Assembly: GCF_910592395.1 (NCBI RefSeq)
Contig: NC_088318.1
Coordinates: forward strand, 14,694,349-14,758,348
Source: Lineus longissimus
Taxonomy: Eukaryota > Nemertea > Pilidiophora > Heteronemertea > Lineidae
Length of the DNA: 64,000 bases
Direction: 5' to 3'
Position 1 is the stretch's first letter. Every line of letters starts with the position of its first letter. Positions 49,849 to 61,791 of the stretch are shown here, piece after piece. The notes beneath the pieces were generated by a model. That model saw only the letters and a program-made list of their open reading frames with translations. It ran no database searches and was not told the DNA's origin. Position numbers and translations under genes: made by a program.

Positions 49849-50197
49849 GTGTGATTGGACGTGGGATAACTCGCGCGAAATTTAAAATGCTCTTCTTGGA
49901 GGGTGCTCACTAAATTGCGCCAGTAACACCACCTGGTGAGAAATTCATGAACTACGCCTATTGATAATGAAAGAGAAAGCTTTGCTCTATAAAATTAGAT
50001 TTGATTCATGATCCCCAACTGAGAAATCAGCTGCTGGAAAAGTTTTTGGAAAATTTCGCTTGGTGCCACCTAGTGGCCAAACCGCTCATCCTGCCGGACC
50101 CACATTTGGTCTATTCACGAGTCCTGAAGGGTCTCAACGCCTCAGAGGGAAAATCTATCGCCTATCCGCCATAGTTTTGAAACGTGCCTGTTTAACG

Positions 50198-50264
<67 letters not shown>

Positions 50265-50268
50265 GGAC
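50198..50268. repeat. (GACA)n microsatellite
   Basis: About 17 tandem tetranucleotides, located about 50 bp before the 3' end of the Helitron-like element. Confidence 0.95.
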
Positions 50269-51759
50269 ACTCATTCTACCATTTACTCATATGAATAGCT
50301 CAGCTTTTCAGCTGAGCTAATTACAAACAGGATTTATCTTACAACTGTACTGCTCCAAAGAAAGGGCCAAGTCTGCACATAATTACTGGTATGCAGATAT
50401 ATCAGCGAGGCAGACAAAACCTGAACACTGTCACTGCTTCACAAGTGTAGCACTGATATTGCTTCAAAGCAAAACTTAATTATACATATAATCACTGGTA
50501 TGCATATTTGCCCGCGACACAGAAAAGACCTGAAGACAGCCACTGCTTTAGGAGTGTAGCAACGATATTGCTTCAAAGCAAAAATGATGTTTGCACATAA
50601 TTACTGGTATGCAGATGTGCCTCTTCGATAAAAAGACCCTGGACACTATCAAGCAACACTAATTTACAATTGACATGAAAGAGTGTACAGTTTGAAGGAA
50701 AGCCACACAACTATTAGATAATTGCCCTCTGTACTGGTGATAATCAGACTGGCCTGAAATTCTCATTATCGACCACTCCTCAGTGGAAATGAATCCAACA
50801 AAAAATGGGGTCATTGTATACAGTGGTACTGTATTACCCCGATGAGAAGCACTTTACTGATGTCCCCCACTCTCAACTAAGATATTCGTGCGTGTACCGG
50901 TTTGACTACGGGCTGAAGTTGACGATGTACTCCTGACGGAGCCATTGGGTGCTTCGCCCGCTCATTGACCGAGGCATGGTGACCTGGAGACAGTGACCGG
51001 ATTGGCACTAGCTGGTCGAAGGACACTTCACAGGGCGTCAATTCGCAACTTCTCATCATTTTTAAGGCACGACCCATTCACGTGGACCAAGTTTTACTCG
51101 GAAACCTACTCCTTACGTAGCGTGGGGTACCAACCCACCGCAGATTCAGGAGTGTGCAATGGTTTCGGAATATCCTACACCCAATTGTGCTGCCCATTCG
51201 CAATAGGTTTATACCACCGTCATGCGCCCCTGACATTGCCATCTCTCAGACAGTAACAGGAAATGGTGCAATCTGGCTGCAAATTTTTCCCAGAGGGGCG
51301 GGATAATGATTTATTTCACACCGATCTGAGTGTCACAAGTTCAGAGCCAAATCACCCGACAGTTATATGGAGTTGTACCAAAATGCAGACTCTTCATTTC
51401 ATTTGTAAATAGGCATCGATTATTTTTGTTATATTCAATGGACCCAGTTCAACAGACTCAAGGTTAATGGGACTAACCCTATGGATTTTAATAACTGGAA
51501 ACAACTACATCTAGGTCACTATACTACCTAAGCTACAGTGGCTGCAATACAAAGACGTTGGTTCCTTGCCTGAGAAGGTCCTTCACTGTGATTCACATCG
51601 GTGTATGTATCCTTAACAGTGAAAACTTACACTAAAACTAACTTAACAAGTAATCTAAACTAGTCTTTCTCTGCATCCAGGATGAAATGTTTTCCAGGCT
51701 ACCTAATAGGAGTATTAGCCATACATGTAGTCCTGAGGAATTTAGGTATAACTTCAAAC

Positions 51760-54700
51760 CTTTAGGCCTACAAGTGATTCTTAGCTGAAAAAGTAAATCT
51801 TCAGGTATTTCGGCATCACTCAGTTCTTCTTGATATTCTCCATGTTCACAATGTCCTGCATGTTCTGTATCATCCGAGGATGTAACTGGTGAACCAAAGC
51901 TGAAATAATGATAAGGACCGAATGTGAGTAAAGGAAAAAGATGTTCAGCACAGTTTTCTGTCAAGTGATTTCAATGATTTCCTCTTGCACTCATTTAACC
52001 GTGGTGTTTCCCATGGCCACGTTTAACAGAGGCACACTGTAAAGCCAAGTGGTCTACAGGCAATTGATGATTGAGCCTCTGTCGATCAGGGACAGGGACT
52101 TTGATCCCAAATGGCCGGTCTCATCAAATACGCTCTACTATTAGGCAGTATCTAAAACCACATACCACATCTGGTTGAAATATCGACATAAGTTACTGGC
52201 GGGGGCACCCTCCAAGGTCGAAAGATCGACATATTTTCCTTTCCCTAGAAAAGAAACTGTGGCCAGAAACTTGCCAGCACTACTGACCAACAACTCTTTA
52301 GAATGTAAAAATTTCTATTTAAGGAACACCTACAGGACAGCACTTGACCAGTGTTTTGAATAAAATCTCCATAAACTTTTTGACTGATTATTCTCGTAAT
52401 TTTGGACAAACTTGTTTTTCTAATAAGTTATCCGGCAGGCAGGCCACAGTACATCTATCCTGCACAGATTCACATTCACACCAACCTTGTATTCTAAGAT
52501 TGCTTGTCCTTGCAACGACATTGTAGATTTCTTCATCATTTTCTCGAGTCAGATTTTGCTGCAGTCAGCTGAACACAGTGAAATCTTGTTAGTGGTGTTG
52601 GAGTTGCAACCCTCAGCATGTGAACTGATCTTGGCTTGATTACCAGGAGTACGATGGTGTGGTAGCTTTTCTTTTTTTTCTAGTCTGTGCCATCAGATGG
52701 AGGAGCTGGAATAGGACCACCGTTTTCATTAATAACATTTTCTGAACAAAATAAACAATGACGCAGAATGGTCCCCTGGCTTTTCCACACCTAGATAAAT
52801 AATCATCTGCCAAATATGAAGACACTAGGCAAATACGAAGCTGTTTTAGAAACAAGTGCCATGACCTGCCATAAGCAGATCAGTTGTCTGAAGTGCAATA
52901 CAGACAACCACCACGTTTGCTCAGACTCTGTGAATAGTTGTCAGTAACTTGTTACATACATTCAGCAAGATAAAATGTTGAGAATTGTCTGCGTTGTTGT
53001 CCAGTTTCTTATGCCTTATTTAGGCGAACCTACCTTTAGTCCACACAGGGAACTCCTGCCGTTTTTCATCACAAGATTCCTTGGATGGTGTTTCAATTTG
53101 ATAAAATACTAAACACCATCTCCAGATAATAGGTCAAGTCCACTGTCCGAGTTGATTTGATGTTGAGCAGATTTTTGTTCATTATTTGGGCAGGCATCAA
53201 GATTTAATTTATGTTAGCCAGGTTCAGAGACATGAATGTTACTTCAAGCTGTATGAGACTGCATACTTCTCTTGCCTGAATGAAGGGCAAGAAACTTCAA
53301 TGCTTTAGACAGCTTTTCGACTTGTTGACTTGCTCCTTCAAAAGTCAACTGAATCCCTCTTCAGGATACACACACACACCATTGTGTAACGGACACATGT
53401 TTCTCCATGTATATTGTATCTCTCCATCTCATCTTCCTTGAAACCATGCAGGTTGAAAAATAACTCAAACTATTAGAATGCCTGAACTTGTAACACCTCA
53501 AGCTTTTCACTGCAAGGACGTCTTGACTGCAGCCAAATTTCCTCTGAATTTTTAAAACATGCATTGACAAGTCTTCTTAATTCCTAACCTGCTGTCACCG
53601 TCTCACCGAGTTCTAGGATCTGCATCATTGTCTTGCACAGGCCAAAGGAATCATTTCAAAATGCATGCTTTAAAACAGTGTATTTCTCACGAAACAACAA
53701 ACATGCTACAACTTGCCAAAGAGGCAAATTGGGCATCTAATTATCAGTGCCCTCTATCATGTTTATGTTGGCACCTAGTCAGTGGACATTTCCCCAGGTA
53801 AAACCAAGCTGCTTCGTCCTTTAACTGTAGGGTGCAGAGTGTTTTGGACAGCCTCTGATAATTCAAGTTCATATTTAAACTGGAACCAACTTCAGTTCTG
53901 TTCTTTGTGGCACTGGCAACATGGCCGGAAGGAAAAAATATCTTTCTTGGTGCGTCCCCAGTCCTGCTTCACAGCAGGTGTTCCAAATGCGAGGGCATCC
54001 CAGTTAGCAATAGTTTTTCCAGACCTCTGTGACATCCCTGTCCTTCAATCTTAAAACCATGCTGAAACAGAAGGCTAAAACCATTAGGACCATCCTAAAT
54101 TTTTTAGGCCATTACACATGAAAATTTCTGTCTTTTAAGTCATCCTGCTGGCATTCATCCTTTCATTATCATCATAGCAGAGGCAGCTACCTTGAAGATA
54201 TGTGGCTTAGGCATCCTGTCACAGACCCATCCTCACTGTCACTGGCTTATTTTGCTGTTGCAAAGTTTGTACAGTCGGTCTGTTAATCCAAGATGGTGCC
54301 AACTCTGCGTTGTCCTTGCCCGACATCAAATTTTTGTTCCTGACTGTTGTCAATTAAGCTGTCACTGTCACATTTCCAATGACTGGCATTACTGTTTCTC
54401 AGACAACAGACAAGAAATAAGTCACAACTTTTTGATAGTTTGTCAATCAATACTTAGCCATGCCAAACCAAACTGCTTTGTCTTTTTTTAACAGTAATAT
54501 AGCATCGGGTCTCTCTTGGACAACCTCAGCGACAGCCACGACCCTGATCTTGAAACAGGCTGAAAAAGATCTTCAGGCATTTCGAATTGTCATGCAAGTA
54601 ATTTGTAGGCCATTATGAATGCAAGATTCTTTGATATCATGCTGAAGCATACATCTCCTCAATATCTAATCAAGGTAGCATTAAGCTATTATAATAGACG

Positions 54701-56196
54701 CCCAGCTACCTGGGGATTATTGGAAAAGGAGAAAATTGGTGATTTTTGCAGTCGGCAAAAGACCAAAAGAAATGAAGATGCATTGTGACCTGATGTTCCA
54801 CAATGGATGAGGAGCATGGTCTTTCCATAAACTTGGGTGAAGACATTCATGACATACATGTATGGTTCACAAAGTTCACAGAGTTGTCAATGAAAACCTA
54901 TGCAATACCATACCGGATATGCTTGGCTCCAGTTTCTCCCCCAACAGTTGTACATGTTGTCGCAGCTTGCCAGCACCATCCTGGCCAGTTGCTGTTGCCC
55001 GTTTGTCTTCATTGTTGATCCTGCAGAAGTAAACCATTTTGTTGATTGCAAGGAATAGGACAATATAATTTTATGCAACAGGGATGGGTCCCATGGTTAT
55101 AGCCCAGCAAAGGGCTGTGTATCTGTCCCATTAGTATGCAAATAAAATCTCGCATACCAACTGACCATCTTAGTTTGGCCACAGATGTGATCCTCTCTTG
55201 CTGGTTAAGTACTGTCTCCAAGTCTCTTCCCATTCTGCATTTGGAATTGAAAGACACCTGCTTCTTTCAGACTCTTTGAACACAGATTTCATGGTCTGGT
55301 CAGGCATGACCTTGGAATCTGTCCTTTCAAATAAATGCAATTCAAATTTATATCGTCCTTTGCGAGATTGTTTAGGCATCAGATGATGGGAACGAGGCTG
55401 GAACTCACCGCCTTGGCGTATTAATATTATTGAATGAACATTGAATTGAAGTAGGCAGTACCTCACAGCACACAGAAATTTAGGACTGTGGAATATTTCA
55501 ACGAGGAAACGGACACTTAAAATGTTTACCTCTATAAGTTCACAATATGAATTGATCCTTCCTAGGAATTGGGGATGGCGTTGAGGTGAAGTGAATCCAT
55601 AGCTCAGCACTTTTCGCTACACAAGGAAAAACAATTCTGATGACGCGGTCTGCAATAAAAAATATGAGTAAAACAATTCAAAGTTATAAAGTGAATATCA
55701 AAATGTGTCTGCATGACCAATCACATCCAGAAGCCAGATGGCCAAAGATGGAGTCACTAGGACAATAAACCCAATTGGTGGGGCACTAAAAATTTATTAT
55801 CTCCCTTGAAGAAAGATGGGATACTTTCTGGAGAACAAACCCTCCTAGTCCAGAGCGAATGCTGAATTCGAAGTACAACATCCAGAAACTTCTCCATATC
55901 TATCCCTCAACTATATGGGTACACTTCTTCATGTTATGTAATTAGTGTCGTCTTTGGCCACAACTGTAGATGTCCCAAAGGTACCACTTGGAAATGTTTT
56001 ATTACCCTGTACAAAGTCTGTCTTTGCAGACCCGTGGGAAGGAGGCAGGGATCCAATTTTGAATCAATTACATTTTAACCTTGATATTCTCTAGATCTTG
56101 ATGGTTCTTGCTTGGAAATGGGGATGGTGGTGCGGTGTATTGAATCCATAGCTCAGTACTTGTCATTATACTTTTGTGAAAACATCTCTGGCTGGA
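51760..56196 (-). CDS. unidentified multi-exon gene with related repeated exons (partial model)
   Basis: Several - strand blocks are open, flanked by splice sites and compatible in phase: 56196-56080 (39 codons, TELWIQYTAPPSPF), 55397-55213 (YKFELHLFERTDSKV...EWEETWRQ), 55020-54914 (INNEDKRATATGQDGAGK), 54559-54454 (FKIRVVAVAEVVQERPDA), then less certain 54358-54286, 54037-53900 (ANWDALAFGTPAVKQDW, CCQCHK), 53879-53775 (FKYELELSEAVQNTL), 53108-53034, 52558-52412 (49 codons, LRIQGWCECESVQ) and 51899-51760 (PEDLLFQLRITCRPKGLK). Four exons share an F/Y-K-x-x-L beta-strand-like start, and two share ELWI..T..PSP.P, so exons were duplicated. Start, stop and full exon order are not proven. I do not recognise the family; decayed paralogous exons may be mixed with live ones. 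Confidence 0.35.
55550..55660 (-). pseudogene. duplicated exon copy (AELWIHFTSTPSPIP)
   Basis: A frame reading RVIRIVFPCVAKSAELWIHF is a clear relative of the exon at 56196-56080; introns on both sides also resemble each other. It has an acceptor (tttattgcag) but reaches a stop six codons after the conserved part unless a GTGAAC donor is used. It is an alternative or dead duplicate. Confidence 0.35.
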
Positions 56197-56289
56197 CTGC
56201 AATGAAACAATAAAGTCTAGTTTTTTAAAGATGAATATCGAAGTGTAAATATCACACAAAGCAGTGGTAACATCCAGAAGTTTCTGCAG

Positions 56290-57336
56290 CATGCAATAGC
56301 TGAAGGAATCTAATTGTCCACGTTTGAAGTTTCGCTAACATGTATGGGAGTTGTCAAAACACCTCCTGGCAAAAACTCATCTGAAGCATGAAATAAATTT
56401 TTGTTAAGAATTTGCTGACTCCCCTCTTCCTATCGATGCCTTCTTCAGCCAACACTACTTGTGGTTGTGACACTAATCTGTCATGGCAGTCATGGAGGGA
56501 CATCTGAAATTTGAACCCAGATGTCGATTTGTGGTCGGACCCTTGAGGGGAGACAATTTGGCCCCTGCTTCCTCCAATCTATGGCACAGCCCCCTTCCTG
56601 GGCCAACATTTTGGGGGCAGGGAGTCAGGGAGAGAGTAGAACAGTTCAGTAACCGGAAGAATAGAAAGTATGCGAAAATAGATTTCAGCCATTTGAAAAG
56701 ACCCTTTTCACAGGCAACGTAAGTTTACCATGACATTAAAGTAATGTATTAAATCAGATCATCACTAAAAGCCTTCAAAATATCATGCAAATTGGTAGAC
56801 ATAGGCTAGACAACTTCAAGTAAACTGCTTAAATAAGCTTGTATATTTTTTTCTTTATGCCAAGGTAAACATACCTTGCCTGTGAACAGGGTCTTTTCTA
56901 AATGGCCACATTTAATTTTTGCAGGTTGTCTATTTCCCTGGCCTACCTATACCCCGTAGACATGCTGGAAACTCTGGGTTAGAACACAGCTTTTTATCTC
57001 AAACCTGAAGAGAAAAAAACGCTTTCTGTAGCGTCTCCAGTCCCCCACCCGCTAGAATCATTTTTTTCCCCATTCTCCCCTACTATAGGCCCTGTTTTCG
57101 CGAAAATCAAATGTCACACATCCACACAGTCAATGCATGTTATTCATGCACACAGCTAACAGTAACACGTGCCAATGGTTCGCAGTGCATGCATAATGGA
57201 CGCCGAAACATTGTACATGTATTCAGTTATCGCACTGGACTGGTAAGTTTCAGCATGATTTTCACCATCAAAAATGGTAAAAATCTCCACGTAATTCAGT
57301 TTACCAGATGCAGAATTACACACAGAACAAGAATAC
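56290..57336. other. no clear exon
   Basis: Sequence between the candidate first exon and the next supported exon of the unidentified - strand gene. Only unconvincing open frames are present. Confidence 0.3.
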
Positions 57337-57431
57337 CTGACTCCGGCACTGTGGTGAGTATCATAGAACACAGAATCGTAGGTTTTTTTACGAAAAAAAT
57401 CGGCGCGCATGAGCGGCCGGAACGCCGCCAT
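57337..57431 (-). CDS. candidate first exon, MAAFRPLM start
   Basis: ATGGCGGCG after an A-rich leader opens a frame reading MAAFRPLMRADFFRKK, ending at GTCAG|GTATTC (phase 2). Upstream DNA (57.45-57.75 kb) is CpG-rich and has TGACGTAA and CCAAT-like boxes, as in a TATA-less promoter. It may start the unidentified gene to its left, but the phase does not match the first supported exon directly, so at least one more exon would be needed. An overlapping + strand frame with its own GTAAGT makes the strand uncertain. Confidence 0.25.
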
Positions 57432-59330
57432 CAATTTTTTTTCCAACCGCACAAAATTCCTTTATCATTGCCCCGATAACGCAAGAAACGCAAAAACATC
57501 GGAATATAGATTAGCTAAGATACCTTATCTATGAACTTGCCATCCGAAAGTTGTCTTCATTCACGAAATAGAAGTGAAATCAGAGAATTAAACGGAGAAG
57601 TTTCGAAACATAAAGAATTCCGCACGTGGGTCAGACGATCGTGTGATTACGTCATTATCATCACGCGGATGGCGCGAACCAATCTCCCGGGCGCCGGGCC
57701 AAAAGTCCAATTTACATGCACCCGCTGGAATAATTGTCAAAGGTCTCGTTAGGGAGTTTTTCCCGAATGTACGCGATGGTGACGTGACCCATTAATAGGA
57801 CGTAACATCTATTTTAAAATGTGTTTCCATAGTGATTGCATGATGACAACCCATTTGTGTCGTATATCACTTGAAACACCCGATTCACCTGATTCTGCAG
57901 GATGTTAAATCGGGCATTCTATTTCTTTAAATAAGCCATAAGCATCGCATTTGCTCCTCTGTTCACCATCCCAAATTAAATGGCAATATTGCCAATTGGG
58001 CCGGACAATCACGGAAAACCCCAAATATCATACATTTCTTCCTGAATAATTCTTACAGTGGCCATTCTCCCATGAAAGACAGTTGCTTACGCTACACAAA
58101 AATCAAAAGAAAATTGAGGGTCAACCATTGAAGTTTGAGATATGTTGAATTTTGCATAAATCAGCGAAAAACGCACCAACTGGCACTGGACGGTAGTTCA
58201 ACACGGGGCCGACGCACATCCCAAGTTCAGTGAACACATAGGCCTACATCGGCAACAACAGTAAATTGCGTAGTTTCTTGTTAGCCGCCTATTGAGTACC
58301 GAGCTCCAGGTTTTAGAAACTCAAAAAAAATGTCTTTGCCAAACAACTGCTAAATCAACACTGGCCTACTGTGAAGACCAAAAAATTTATGATTTTTTAG
58401 AAACTACGGTTACGGGTTGGCCGCGTATGAATACAAAAACTCCCTAATGAGACCAAAGGTTTGGCAACGATGATCACCATTGACGACGCTTGGAGAATGG
58501 GGGCGAACACCCGGAGCAATTTTTCGGCGGCACTTAGACCCTAAATCAAATTTCTTTCCCTGGTAATTTTTCTCTGTCACCTTTCCGAATTCAGGATATA
58601 TTCCGAAAAAAATTTGAGAGCCTCTTTCACCGTCATTCATCATTGAATAGCGGGACGAATAGTTGGTTGTGACACAAAGTTGTGACAATGTCCTTCATGA
58701 CAGGCCTAAGCCTTGTCCGTTCAAAACTTTTACTGTGTTTGCTACGAATGGCGCTCGTTCTTGATCAAATCTCTCCGAGCCCACCGCCCAGTTCTTCTCC
58801 ATATAAAGTCAACAATAGAGACACAGTCCTGATCGGGAGGAAACAAGACATCTCCGGCCTAGACTCATTTGCTGTCCATTTCGGGGTCATCCTGATCGTC
58901 CTCCGTGCGACAACGCGAAGCCGGTCACCTGCGTCCGGAGTGTAACAAACACCTGAGACATTTCTAAAATTTCCGGCTCCGCATTGGCGCACTTCTTATT
59001 TTGCGAAAACGGGATGTAAGCAAACAAACACAAGTAAAGCCATTTAAAGACCAGAATAAAAGTTAGAGGGGGAGCAAGAAGTCTTGATCCAGTAGAGAGG
59101 AGAAGAGAGCCAAAGTTCAGCTTGAGAAGGAGTTAGAGCTGCAATTCCATGGCTGGCAGCTGCTCGGCTCGGCCAAGCTGTTCGACGATTCCAAGCTTAG
59201 ACTCCGAGGGATTTCCAATCAGGGGACCTACCCCCTTAGCTAGTTCCAGCACAACAACCTTTAAAATCGAAGTCCGGGAGGAGGTGCAACGACCAGCATT
59301 TGCAACATTATGCGACCTTAGACCGCGAAG
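57432..59330. other. CpG-richer intergenic region, possible promoter
   Basis: Contains GGCGCGAACC, CCCGGGCGCC and TGACGTAATC around 57640-57700 and several short frames on both strands. No gene could be supported. Confidence 0.3.
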
Positions 59331-59334
59331 TCCC

Positions 59335-61235
59335 TGGAATAGTTGCTTACTCTCCATATATGCCATCTTCAAACTGGTTGTTCTACTATCCGTGCTGTTT
59401 TAAAACTGGTTGTGTGATTGTCCGTGTGGCTTCTGAACAGTTTGTTACCATGCTCTTCCTGGATTGGTTGCTTTACCGTCAATGGTGCCATGATCCTGTC
59501 CATGCTGTCCCTGAATGGGGTCTCTGAACTCGTTGTTACTGTCCGTGAGGTCTCTGACTTGTTTCTGTTGCTGTCCATGCAGACTTAAAACTGGCTGTTC
59601 TGTTGTCTTTGTGTTACTGTATCGGTATATGCCATCCCTGACCTAATTGTGTCCGTTCATGCCTCCTTCTAAAAAGTAGTTGCCATGCAAGGGGGACTAC
59701 AGGCAGAGGAGCGAGGAGGTTGTTATTTGTCTTATACAGCATGGTTTTGAAGCACTGTTGTGAGAGTCCATGTGGTCTTCAAACTGGTTGTGTTACCGTA
59801 CATACTGTCCCAATAAAAGAGTTATGTTACTGATCATGTTCTCACTGAACTGGTTGTGTCACTGCCTCTGAACTTGTTGTCTGTCCATTACAGGCCGGAG
59901 CTTGGAGGTGAACTGACCATGTCGTCACTTACTGGTTGAGTCGCTGTCCACACTGTCTGTGAACTGGTTGTCCGTCCATGACCCATTCTGAAGTAGTTGT
60001 CATGCTAATCGACTACAGGCCGGAGCTTGGAGGTCAACTGACCATGTCGTCACTTGTGTCACTGTTCACACTGTCTTTGAACTGGTTGTCCGTCATGACT
60101 CATTCTGAAGTACAGTGTCACTTTAAACACTATTCCCGGGTTGGACTTGGTGCTGACCATGATGTCCTGCTGAACTGGTTTTGATACTGACCATGCAGTC
60201 CCTAGACTCTTTTCCATGCTATATTCAAAGTGGTTGTGCAGTGATATCATCCATGCGGTCTCTGGACTGGTTGTGATACTGTCCCTGGACTGATTACTTT
60301 ACTGTCCATGCTCTCTTCAAACTGGTTGTTCTACCGGCTGTCTACATGTATGCTATCTTCAAACTGGTTGTGCAGTGATATCATCCATGCGGTCTCTGGA
60401 CTGGTTGTGATACTGTCCCTGGACTGGTTACTTTACTGTCCATGCTCTCTTCAAACTGGTTGTTTTATCGTCCATGTTGTATTCAAACAGGTTGGTCTAC
60501 CGGCTGCATACATGCCGTTTTCAAACTCGTGTTATTGTCCATGCAGTCTCTAGACTGGTTGTGATACTGAACATACTGTCCCTGGAATAGTTGGTTTACT
60601 CTCCATATATGCCCTCTTCAAACTGGTTGTTCATCAACCTGTGCTGTTTTAAAACTGGTTGTGTGATCGTCCGTGTGGTCTCTGAACAGTTTGTTACCAT
60701 GCTCTTCTTGGATTGGTTGCTTACTGTCAATAGTGCCGTGATCCTGTCCATGCCGTCTCCGAATGGGGTCTCTGAACTCGTTGTTACTGTCCATGAGGAC
60801 TTGTTTCTGTTGCTGTCCATGCAGACTTAAAACTGGTTGTCCTGTTGTCTTTGTGTTACTGTATATACCATCCCTGACCTGATTGTGTCCGTCCATGCCT
60901 CCTTCTAAAAAGTAGTTGCCATGCAAGGGGGACTACAGGCAGGAGCAAGGAGGTCGTTATTTGTAGTCTTTACCAGTGATGATAATATTCTGAAGTACAT
61001 GTAGTTGTAATGCTAGGGGGCTACAGGCTGAAGTTTGGACTGACCATGTCGTCATTAGACTGGTTGTGGGACTGTCAACACTGTCTCTGAACTGGTTGTC
61101 CGTCCATGACTCATTCTGAAGTAGTTGTAATGCCAGGGGGACCACAGGCTGAAGCTGGGAGGTCAACACTTATCATGTCGTCACTAGACCAGTTGTGTCA
61201 CTGTCTCTGAACTGGTTGTCCGTCCATGACTCATT
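59335..61235. repeat. degenerate minisatellite, about 32-bp unit, with 1.25-kb duplication
   Basis: The core AACTGGTTGT followed by TACTGTCCATGCTGTCTCTG recurs dozens of times at spacings near 32 bp. A larger block is duplicated: 59341-59690 resembles 60590-60945, and the GGCCGGAGCTTGGAGGT segment recurs at about 59893 and 60019, with a relative near 61140. Frames across it are by-products of the repeat. Confidence 0.85.
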
Positions 61236-61791
61236 CTGAACTACTTGTCATACCGGGGGGACAAGAGATAGGAGCTAGGAGGCCATTATTTGTAGTCCTC
61301 TGGCGTCTGGTATGCAAAGAAAGGGGCTGGGTTGTGCCAGACTCAGTACGGTTTCATATTCCTCATACAGCGAACCCTATTGACAATTTCAGAAATTCCC
61401 ATGTTTACAGAGAAAACAAAAGAAAACTGATTTTCATTGTTTCATTGTTAATATTTGAGTTCATACGACAAAATTATCTTTGATAACTTCTTCAATTTTT
61501 TAAACAAAAACATGATTGGTCAAATACAATACTTCATTCACAACCTGATACATGGCAGATGTGGCTGAATTTAGTCTAGTGTCAGCCTCTCTTTACGAGA
61601 CATCACATTAATCTTTTTCACACAAGTGAGCTCCATCTCTGAAAAGCACAGAACTTCCTTAAGAAATGCTTGTATTCCAAAAAGATCGTACTTTCAATTG
61701 GAGAAATGTTGAGTCAACAAAAGTCTCCTAAGCTGAGAAGATGACACCAAAAACTCTTAAAGAATTGAGAACATCCATATTCCAAAGTCTA
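61236..61791. other. 3' flank of MRPL3
   Basis: AT-rich sequence after the MRPL3 stop (- strand). No canonical AATAAA on the - strand was found within 300 nt. Confidence 0.3.

Larger units (their letters stand above)
48072..50320. mobile_element. Helitron-like insertion within the satellite
   Basis: It interrupts the satellite cleanly: TTTATAAAA before and TTACAAACAGG after join into the uninterrupted repeat sequence. The element starts CAAGAGGCCCAAGGGCC and ends in the hairpin AGCTCAGCT-TTTC-AGCTGAGCT followed by AA. The end CTAA fits the Helitron 3' rule CTRR, and insertion is between A and T with no duplication. A matching CTCAGCTGAG lies near the left end. Inside are an 11-bp minisatellite, a (GACA)n microsatellite close to the 3' end and a two-exon gene. 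There is no Rep/helicase, so it is non-autonomous. Confidence 0.7.
41890..51440. repeat. higher-order satellite array (about 109-bp monomers, 1345-bp units)
   Basis: The left part (41.9-43.0 kb) is a run of diverged monomers of about 109 bp (TCTGCACATAATTACTGGTA...TATTGCTTCAAAGCA). From 43831 a larger unit repeats: starts at 43831, 45177, 46522 and 47867, i.e. periods of 1346, 1345 and 1345 bp. Each unit has about 500 bp of monomers plus an 830-bp non-monomeric segment, which also occurs once before the first full unit (43010-43830), giving five copies in all. Copies are almost identical. The last unit is split by an insertion at 48072-50320. The segment carries overlapping 87-aa (+) and 66-aa (-) frames, identical in all copies apart from one residue, with no recognised family. 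Confidence 0.95.

Noticed and set aside
43246-51256. 66-aa and 87-aa frames repeated five times as genes
   Set aside because: Identity follows from recent satellite amplification; start, domain and splicing evidence are absent.
41890-51440. CRISPR-like array
   Set aside because: Animal genome; units are satellite monomers of 109 bp and 1345 bp without spacer structure.
57111-57479. 122-residue + strand frame
   Set aside because: Lies opposite a better start (ATGGCGGCG) on the - strand and has no recognisable domain; strand remains uncertain but not enough to call a gene.
60308-60926. Several frames on both strands with repeated NWLF/SNWL-like peptides
   Set aside because: Periodic by-products of the 32-bp minisatellite.
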